NCBI GenBank assembly: GCA_963980215.1
Contig: CAXBYZ010000026.1
Location: 1 to 10,770, forward strand
Reading direction: 5' to 3'
Source: CAXBYZ01 sp963980215
GTDB lineage: Bacteria; Patescibacteriota; Microgenomatia; UBA1400; CG1-02-47-37
Length of the DNA: 10,770 bases
How positions within the stretch are numbered: the first letter of the stretch is position 1; every line of letters begins with the position of its first letter. Below the pieces are notes generated by a model. It had not been told where the DNA came from and searched no databases. It saw only the letters and a list, made by a program, of their open reading frames with translations. The position numbers and the translations under genes are program-made. Of the stretch, positions 6,505 through 10,770 are shown in pieces.

Positions 6505-7233
6505 TTAATGATGTGAAGTAGTAGCGATATTGATAAAGACTAAAGTTAGAGTTGAAAAAACCAAGGCTTGAATAAAACCAACAAATAGCTCTAAACCAAC
6601 AAAGGGAAGAGGGGCAAGAATTGGTAGCAAGAAAGCAATAACCGCTAGGAGAACTTCTCCGGCAAAGATGTTACCAAATAATCTAAAAGCAAATGACATT
6701 ATTTTGGCAAACTCGCTGACAAGCTCGAGAAAGCCAACAAAGAAGTTAATGGGATTAGTCAAGTTAATGAACTTAGTAAAGTATTTTAAGCCTAAGGATT
6801 TATAGCCAAAGTACTGGATAGAGATAACAGCAAAGAGGGCAATACCTAAAGTGATGTTCAAGTCTGCTGTGCCACCCCTTAGAAAAGGAATGTAACCGTG
6901 GCTACTAATGTAGCCTATGGTCTCAAAACCGGGGAGAAGTCCGGCCCAACTAGCAAACATAACAAAGAGAAAGATGGTCCCAAAAACTGGAAAGAAAATC
7001 CCCGCTTGGTGCGGGGCTATGGTTTGGGCAAATTCATAAAGGGTTTCAATAATAGTCTGTAAAAAGAGGTTGAAGTTTCTTTTCTTTTTGTTTTTATAGG
7101 TCTTTGAGAACTTGTAGGCAACTAAGCTTAAAAAAATGGTGACAAGAAGGCTGACTAGCATGGAGTTGGTAAATTGATACTCTCCTAGTGAAAATATTGG
7201 TTGGGCTGAGATAGATATATGTAATTCTTTCAT
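6505..7233 (-). CDS. atpB: ATP synthase Fo a subunit
   Basis: Membrane stator subunit providing the ion half-channels. The 242-aa sequence has several hydrophobic helices. The signature near the C-terminus is FAFRLFGNIFAGE (181-193), containing the essential arginine R184 (E. coli R210), with E174 and K178 one and two turns before it. The last helix GFIQALVFSTLTLVFI (219-234) contains Q222, equivalent to the conserved Gln in the final helix. The protein ends NIATTSHH. It is the first gene of the atp cluster. An AAGGG SD lies 12 nt before the ATG but within a hairpin. No atpI precedes it. Confidence 0.97.
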   Translation of the reverse strand: MKELHISISAQPIFSLGEYQFTNSMLVSLLVTIFLSLVAYKFSKTYKNKKKRNFNLFLQTIIETLYEFAQTIAPHQAGIFFPVFGTIFLFVMFASWAGLLPGFETIGYISSHGYIPFLRGGTADLNITLGIALFAVISIQYFGYKSLGLKYFTKFINLTNPINFFVGFLELVSEFAKIMSFAFRLFGNIFAGEVLLAVIAFLLPILAPLPFVGLELFVGFIQALVFSTLTLVFINIATTSHH

Positions 7234-7242
7234 AGTGATTAA

Positions 7243-7261
7243 TTACCCTTAAAAAGGGTAA
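7243..7261 (-). promoter_or_regulatory. Perfect hairpin covering the atpB Shine-Dalgarno sequence
   Basis: Arms TTACCCTT (7243-7250) and AAGGGTAA (7254-7261) pair perfectly over 8 bp around an AAA loop on the plus strand. On the mRNA the second arm contains AAGGG, the only SD-like sequence before atpB, and the hairpin ends 9 nt before the ATG. There is no T-run after it, so it is unlikely to be a terminator. Alternatives are a 5'-end stabiliser or a DNA operator just downstream of the promoter. Confidence 0.6.
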
Positions 7262-7269
7262 GTGGTCAT

Positions 7270-7298
7270 ATTTAAACGTATCTTGAGTGATTTTTCAA
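7270..7298 (-). promoter_or_regulatory. Candidate sigma70-type promoter of the atp operon
   Basis: In the only real intergenic gap, the minus strand shows TTGAAA (7293-7298, 5 of 6 to the -35 consensus), a 17-nt spacer, and TTAAAT (7270-7275, 4 of 6 to the -10 consensus). Transcription would begin near 7263, giving a leader of about 30 nt that starts just before the hairpin at 7261-7243. Found by inspection; not tested. Confidence 0.5.
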
Positions 7299-7316
7299 GG
7301 ACCAAAAATGAGTACT

Positions 7317-8174
7317 TTATGGATTCAATGTTTCTTCAAGTTTAAACCCAAGCTGTTTTTCCATAGATTCGATTAAAGATATGGCTCGGTCTCTAGAATC
7401 TGGCCAAGCAGAAAATCGGTAGTGTCTAAGAATTTTTATGAGTAGCTGTGTGTATTTATTTTCCAGAGGATACTTGTGTTTAAATTCATCATTTTTTCTG
7501 GTGATTTGAGCTGAAAAGGCTAGTGAACTATTATTTTTACTAGACTCGTTGATCTCTTTAATTAATTGAACTTTGGTAAGTTTATCTAGTCTTTCGTCTC
7601 TGAGTCGGGTTAACTCATTAAAGTGTGAGGTTAAAATTCTGCCAACTCCAGCAATAATACTATCGTGAACAACTGGTGATGGCTCCCCCATTGACCCTAG
7701 GTAAGTGGAACGAGAGAAAACTATTTTTTTAAGACCTTTTAAGATGATACAAGCTTCATCACCAATTGAATTTTGAAAAATTAACCCTAGCAGTGAGTCA
7801 ATAATCCTAGTTCTGGTTTTGTAGCTGTCGATATTAAATCTATTTATTTCTTCATCAGTGGCCCAAAAAATTAGCTGATTGATTATCTCTGTGCGTTTGT
7901 CTTTTCCGGTTTTTGTTTTTATGTTTTGATTGATAAAGTCTTCAACTCGATCTTCGATTTGCTTGGGAACAATTACATCTGGTTGCTTTTTATTTCTAGC
8001 TTTTACAAGTTTAACCCTGTGTTTTAAAAAGCTAGTAACATCTTTTTCTCCAAAAACATTTGCCATGAATTCGTATCTTGGAGTCCAGTCTTTTCTGAAA
8101 GTAAGGTAGATGATAGGGTCAAACCTTAACCAAAGATAAGCTAGAAAAATGAAAGGGTACTTGAAAGGGTTCAT
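7317..8174 (-). CDS. Hypothetical protein of unknown function
   Basis: I do not recognise this 285-aa protein. The first 27 residues are hydrophobic and aromatic (PFKYPFIFLAYLWLRFDPII) but broken by Arg17, Asp19 and Pro20, so they look more like a membrane-surface anchor or a single short membrane helix than a cleavable signal. The rest is basic, soluble and probably mostly helical, with long Lys/Arg-rich stretches (for example 51-63 and 186-206). I see no P-loop, metal-binding or other catalytic motif. It starts 7 nt after copA and sits directly upstream of the atp promoter, the position often held by atpI. It is not AtpI, which is about 120-130 aa with several membrane helices. Co-transcription with copA is likely; a link to ATP synthase is speculative. 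Confidence 0.8.
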   Translation of the reverse strand: MNPFKYPFIFLAYLWLRFDPIIYLTFRKDWTPRYEFMANVFGEKDVTSFLKHRVKLVKARNKKQPDVIVPKQIEDRVEDFINQNIKTKTGKDKRTEIINQLIFWATDEEINRFNIDSYKTRTRIIDSLLGLIFQNSIGDEACIILKGLKKIVFSRSTYLGSMGEPSPVVHDSIIAGVGRILTSHFNELTRLRDERLDKLTKVQLIKEINESSKNNSSLAFSAQITRKNDEFKHKYPLENKYTQLLIKILRHYRFSAWPDSRDRAISLIESMEKQLGFKLEETLNP

Positions 8175-8180
8175 GAACTT

Positions 8181-8186
8181 ATTATA
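8181..8186 (-). promoter_or_regulatory. Perfect -10 box (TATAAT) placed for a leaderless transcript of the hypothetical gene
   Basis: TATAAT on the minus strand, overlapping the copA stop, ends 6 nt before the ATG at 8174, so position +1 would fall on the A of the start codon. The gene has no SD. No convincing -35 lies 17 nt upstream (TTTAAG), and the box is partly forced by the codons ATA TAA, so this is only suggestive. Confidence 0.3.
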
Positions 8187-10329
8187 TCTTGATTCTTCTA
8201 AGTCTTAAAGCATTTAGAATAACAGAGAGAGAAGAAAATGCCATAGCTCCGGAAGCAAAGATAGGGTTGATAGCAAGGCCAATTGGTTTTAGAAACCCGG
8301 CGGCTATAGGAATAAGTAGAGCGTTGTAGCCAAAGGCCCAGAATAAGTTTTGCTTGATGTTTCTCATAGTTTCTTTGGATAAGTTAATTGTTTTTGCTAT
8401 CAACTCAATTTGGCCGTTTAGTAGGGTGATGTCCCCAGCTTCGATAGCGACATCGGTGCCGGTGGCCATAGTAATACCAACACTAGCTTGAGCTAGAGCC
8501 GGAGCGTCGTTGACGCCGTCTCCAACCATAGCCACTAGGCCGTATTGATCTTTTAATTTTTTAACTTCTAAGACTTTGTCTTGAGGGAGGACATTGGCTA
8601 AGACTTGGTCAATACCAAGTCGATCGGCGATGTTTTGAGCAGTGGCTTGATTATCACCAGATATCATAATCACTTTTAAGCCTTGATCTTTGAGATCTTT
8701 GATCACCTGACTAGCACTTTCTTTGGGCGAGTCTTCTAAAGCTAAGGCGCCGATGGTTTGACCATCGACACTAAGATAGGCTTCGGTTTGACCTTTAATA
8801 AGAAGGGATTTTGCTTTAATTAGTTTTTGATTACCTAGCAAGATTTTTTGATGATTAATTTCTCCACTAACCCCCTTACCTTCAATATCTTTAAAGTTAG
8901 AAACAGAGAGGAGTTTTTGATTTTTAATTTTGGCTTTTTTAAGAATAGCTTCGGCAATAGGATGCTGGGAACCTTGCTCTAAACTAGCGGCAAGTTGAAG
9001 AATTTTGTTTGTGGGCCACAAAGTTTTGTTTGTTGAGATAATTTCGGTGACTTTAAAGTCCCCTTGTGTAAGGGTGCCAGTTTTATCAAAGACAATGGCT
9101 TTTAGACTGCCGGTAATTTGGAGTTTTTCAGCATTCTTGATTAAGATACCATTTTTGGCCCCAATGCCAGTACCAACCATAATGGAGATGGGAGTAGCTA
9201 AGCCTAAGGCACAAGGGCAAGAGACTATTAATATAGTAATGGCAATAACTAAGCTAGAACTAAAAGCTAAGCCTAAAACAAAGTACCAAACTAGAAAGGC
9301 GAGAAAAGAGATAAGGATGACCGAAGGGACAAAAATACCAGAAACTTTGTCTGCTAACTTTTGAATCGGAGCTTTGGAACCCTGAGCTTCTTCGACTAAC
9401 TTAACTATTTGGGCTAACATAGTTTGGTCACCGACTCCGGTAGCTTTTATGATAAGTAAGCCCTGTTTGTTGATAGTGCTACCAATAACTTTATCCCCGG
9501 CTTGTTTTTTGACTGGTTTTGATTCGCCGGTGACTAGAGCCTCGTCTATGTATGACTGACCCTTGATAACCATGGCATCAACCGGAACTTTGGCACCGGG
9601 CTTAACTACAAGAGTGTCTCCTTTTTTAACCTCGGAAAGATCGACTTTGATCTCTTGACCATTTCTTAGAACAATGGCTTTTTTGACTTGAAGATTTAGA
9701 AGCTTTTTAATAGCTTCGCTGGCTTTGCCTTTAGCAAGAGATTCTAAGTAACGACCAAGCAAGATTAGGGTGATGATGGCGCCGGCGGTTTCGAAGTAGA
9801 CTGGTTGAGGGCCGGAGAAAAACTTAGGGAAGTAAGTAACTACCGTCGAGTATAAGAAGGCGGCTCCGGTACCAATGGCAATTAGGGTATCCATGTTGGC
9901 GGTGAATGTTTTTAGACCCTTTAGGGTACTGATAAAAAATTCTTTACCAGAGTAAGCTAAAATTACGGCGGTTAAGACAAAGGCGGTTTGATTATTAATC
10001 AGTTCTAGCATAGAACCGAGGATAATTACCAAAGTAAGAAAGCCACTGATAAATGTTTTTTGTTTTAGAGTTTTTAAGGGAGAGTGATCCATGGTGGAGT
10101 GAGGGTTAGAGTTTTTGGTGGGAAAGATAATTTGGTAGCTACCAATAGAACTAACTGCTTTTTTTACCATCTGCCAGTCGATGTTTTTTTCGTCGTAGTC
10201 GATAGTGGCTTTTTCGGTGGTGTAGGTGACTGTAGCTTTGTTTACGCCAGCTACCTTACTTAAAGCTTTGGTTATATTCTCTGAACAACCGGCACAGTGC
10301 ATGCCGGTAATTTGAAATGTTTGTTTCAT
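8182..10329 (-). CDS. copA: Copper-exporting P-type ATPase (P1B-1)
   Basis: Pumps Cu(I), and probably Ag(I), out of the cytoplasm at the expense of ATP. Order of parts: one N-terminal HMA metal-binding domain with GMHCAGC (9-15, C12 and C15); a short His/Met-containing linker (H77, M80, H82); membrane helices from about 92; actuator motif TGES (267-270); membrane metal-site CPC (371-373); phosphorylated Asp in DKTGT (D415); nucleotide-binding HP (456-457); hinge GDGVND (603-608); and the last two helices with YN (668-669) and MxxSS (696-700). YN plus MxxSS with CPC is the P1B-1 signature and argues for copper rather than Zn/Cd. The length of 715 aa is normal for a one-HMA enzyme. Its ATG directly follows the TAA of the rhodanese-DUF1573 gene (no spacer, no SD), implying coupled translation. 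No copper-responsive regulator is visible in the window. Confidence 0.97.
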   Translation of the reverse strand: MKQTFQITGMHCAGCSENITKALSKVAGVNKATVTYTTEKATIDYDEKNIDWQMVKKAVSSIGSYQIIFPTKNSNPHSTMDHSPLKTLKQKTFISGFLTLVIILGSMLELINNQTAFVLTAVILAYSGKEFFISTLKGLKTFTANMDTLIAIGTGAAFLYSTVVTYFPKFFSGPQPVYFETAGAIITLILLGRYLESLAKGKASEAIKKLLNLQVKKAIVLRNGQEIKVDLSEVKKGDTLVVKPGAKVPVDAMVIKGQSYIDEALVTGESKPVKKQAGDKVIGSTINKQGLLIIKATGVGDQTMLAQIVKLVEEAQGSKAPIQKLADKVSGIFVPSVILISFLAFLVWYFVLGLAFSSSLVIAITILIVSCPCALGLATPISIMVGTGIGAKNGILIKNAEKLQITGSLKAIVFDKTGTLTQGDFKVTEIISTNKTLWPTNKILQLAASLEQGSQHPIAEAILKKAKIKNQKLLSVSNFKDIEGKGVSGEINHQKILLGNQKLIKAKSLLIKGQTEAYLSVDGQTIGALALEDSPKESASQVIKDLKDQGLKVIMISGDNQATAQNIADRLGIDQVLANVLPQDKVLEVKKLKDQYGLVAMVGDGVNDAPALAQASVGITMATGTDVAIEAGDITLLNGQIELIAKTINLSKETMRNIKQNLFWAFGYNALLIPIAAGFLKPIGLAINPIFASGAMAFSSLSVILNALRLRRIKI

Positions 10330-10770
10330 TTATTGTTTAATTACGTTGGCGGTAAAGCTACTTTCTAGTCTATCAAAGTTTATGTTGTCTGTCTTAATAA
10401 AGATTGTTCTGGTGAGTTCACCTAGATCACTATCGTCTTTATGGATAGATGGGACAAAGTCGACATCTATGATGGTTGAAGTGTAAGCTGGAAGCTTTAA
10501 GTCTCTAGGTTGAGGCTTTGTGCATTCACAAGAACCAGTAACTCTAGTTAGATTTAGCTCTTGGCTAGTGTGGTTGGTGAGAGTGTACTCTAGGGTGGCC
10601 CCGGTGGCATAATCTACATCCCCTAGCTCCTGCATATCTGGGGTGAGGGTGACTTCTTGGTGAGCTTCACGCCAAGCATTAAGACCGCCGGTCAAGTTTT
10701 TGACGTTGGTGTAACCAGCATCAACCAAAACTTGACTAGCGGTTTGACTCATGTTGCCAGAACGGCAGTA
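10330..10770 (-). CDS. Rhodanese-DUF1573 fusion protein, 5' end outside the window
   Basis: The frame stays open past the ATG at 10752 to the window edge and reads YCRSGN before that Met. This is the rhodanese active-site loop, with the catalytic Cys at 10765-10767, so the ATG is internal and the gene is partial. The loop continues CRSGNMS, with Met where CRSGNRS is common, and is followed by the conserved end of the domain (AGYTNVKNLTGGLNAW). About 45 residues after the Met begins a DUF1573-like beta-sandwich (DVDYATGATLEYTLTNHT, then LTRVTGSCECT) with the Cys-x-Cys typical of that family (usually CGCT). Rhodanese domains carry or transfer sulfane sulfur. DUF1573 proteins are generally exported, so an N-terminal signal may lie outside the window. 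It abuts copA and is presumably co-transcribed. Family assignment is good; the role is unknown. Confidence 0.85.
   Translation of the reverse strand, partial: YCRSGNMSQTASQVLVDAGYTNVKNLTGGLNAWREAHQEVTLTPDMQELGDVDYATGATLEYTLTNHTSQELNLTRVTGSCECTKPQPRDLKLPAYTSTIIDVDFVPSIHKDDSDLGELTRTIFIKTDNINFDRLESSFTANVIKQ

Noticed and set aside
7243..7261. Hairpin before atpB considered as a terminator for the copA block
   Set aside because: The stem is AT-rich at its ends and no T-run follows on the mRNA strand, so intrinsic termination is unlikely; a leader or operator role fits better.
9005..9364. Plus-strand 119-aa open frame opposite copA
   Set aside because: It lies antisense to the conserved CPC and DKTGT region of copA and shows no family features of its own.
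9916..9927. Short inverted repeat ACCCT-TT-AGGGT in copA
   Set aside because: Only 5 bp with a 2-nt loop, inside coding sequence, no T-run; not a credible terminator or operator.
1..10770. tRNA, rRNA, CRISPR array, insertion sequence, integrase or prophage
   Set aside because: Coding sequence fills nearly the whole window; no cloverleaf, spaced repeats, transposase motifs or terminal inverted repeats were seen.

Overview
The window is a dense, single-strand gene block: all thirteen genes read on the minus strand, with almost no intergenic DNA. Base composition is moderately AT-rich (about 40% G+C by eye). TGA, TAA and TAG all end genes at the expected family lengths, so the code is standard, not the UGA=Gly code of Gracilibacteria/Absconditabacteria. 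Several proteins are shortened (delta subunit of ATP synthase 116 aa, DNA polymerase III delta-like protein 223 aa). Together with the compact layout, this suggests a Candidate Phyla Radiation (Patescibacteria) bacterium, perhaps Microgenomates. The phylum-level call is inference; the finer placement is weak.

In transcription order (right to left), the first block (10770 to about 8182) is a metal/redox pair. It starts with the 3' part of a rhodanese-DUF1573 fusion whose CRSGN active-site loop lies at the very edge of the window. A complete CopA-type Cu(I)-exporting P-type ATPase follows with no spacer. Seven bases after copA comes a 285-aa protein of unknown function (8174-7317).

An 83-bp gap (7316-7234) follows, the only real intergenic region. 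It holds a good sigma70-like promoter candidate and an 8-bp perfect hairpin that covers the likely 5' end of the transcript and the Shine-Dalgarno (SD) sequence of atpB. The complete F1Fo ATP synthase operon comes next in the classical order atpB-E-F-H-A-G-D-C (7233-1056), without atpI in the usual place. Junctions are tight: ATGA overlaps at F/H and A/G, and an 8-nt overlap at H/A. A consensus SD precedes atpE, which fits the need for many c subunits. The catalytic residues of alpha and beta, the Arg of subunit a and the Glu of subunit c are all present, so the enzyme should be functional. The c subunit lacks a Na+-site signature (proton type predicted) and carries alanines in place of most of the helix-1 glycine motif. 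Delta lacks much of its N-terminal domain, and a strong hairpin lies between atpD and the homology-supported start of atpC.

The block ends with two genes apparently co-transcribed with atp: a small HExxH metallopeptidase-like protein (1049-672), and a shortened DNA polymerase III delta/HolA protein (675-4) that overlaps it by ATGA. I found no tRNA, rRNA, CRISPR, insertion sequence or phage feature. I do not see a convincing new multi-gene system. The most interesting points are the ATP synthase peculiarities, the two RNA hairpins and the unknown gene in the atpI position.
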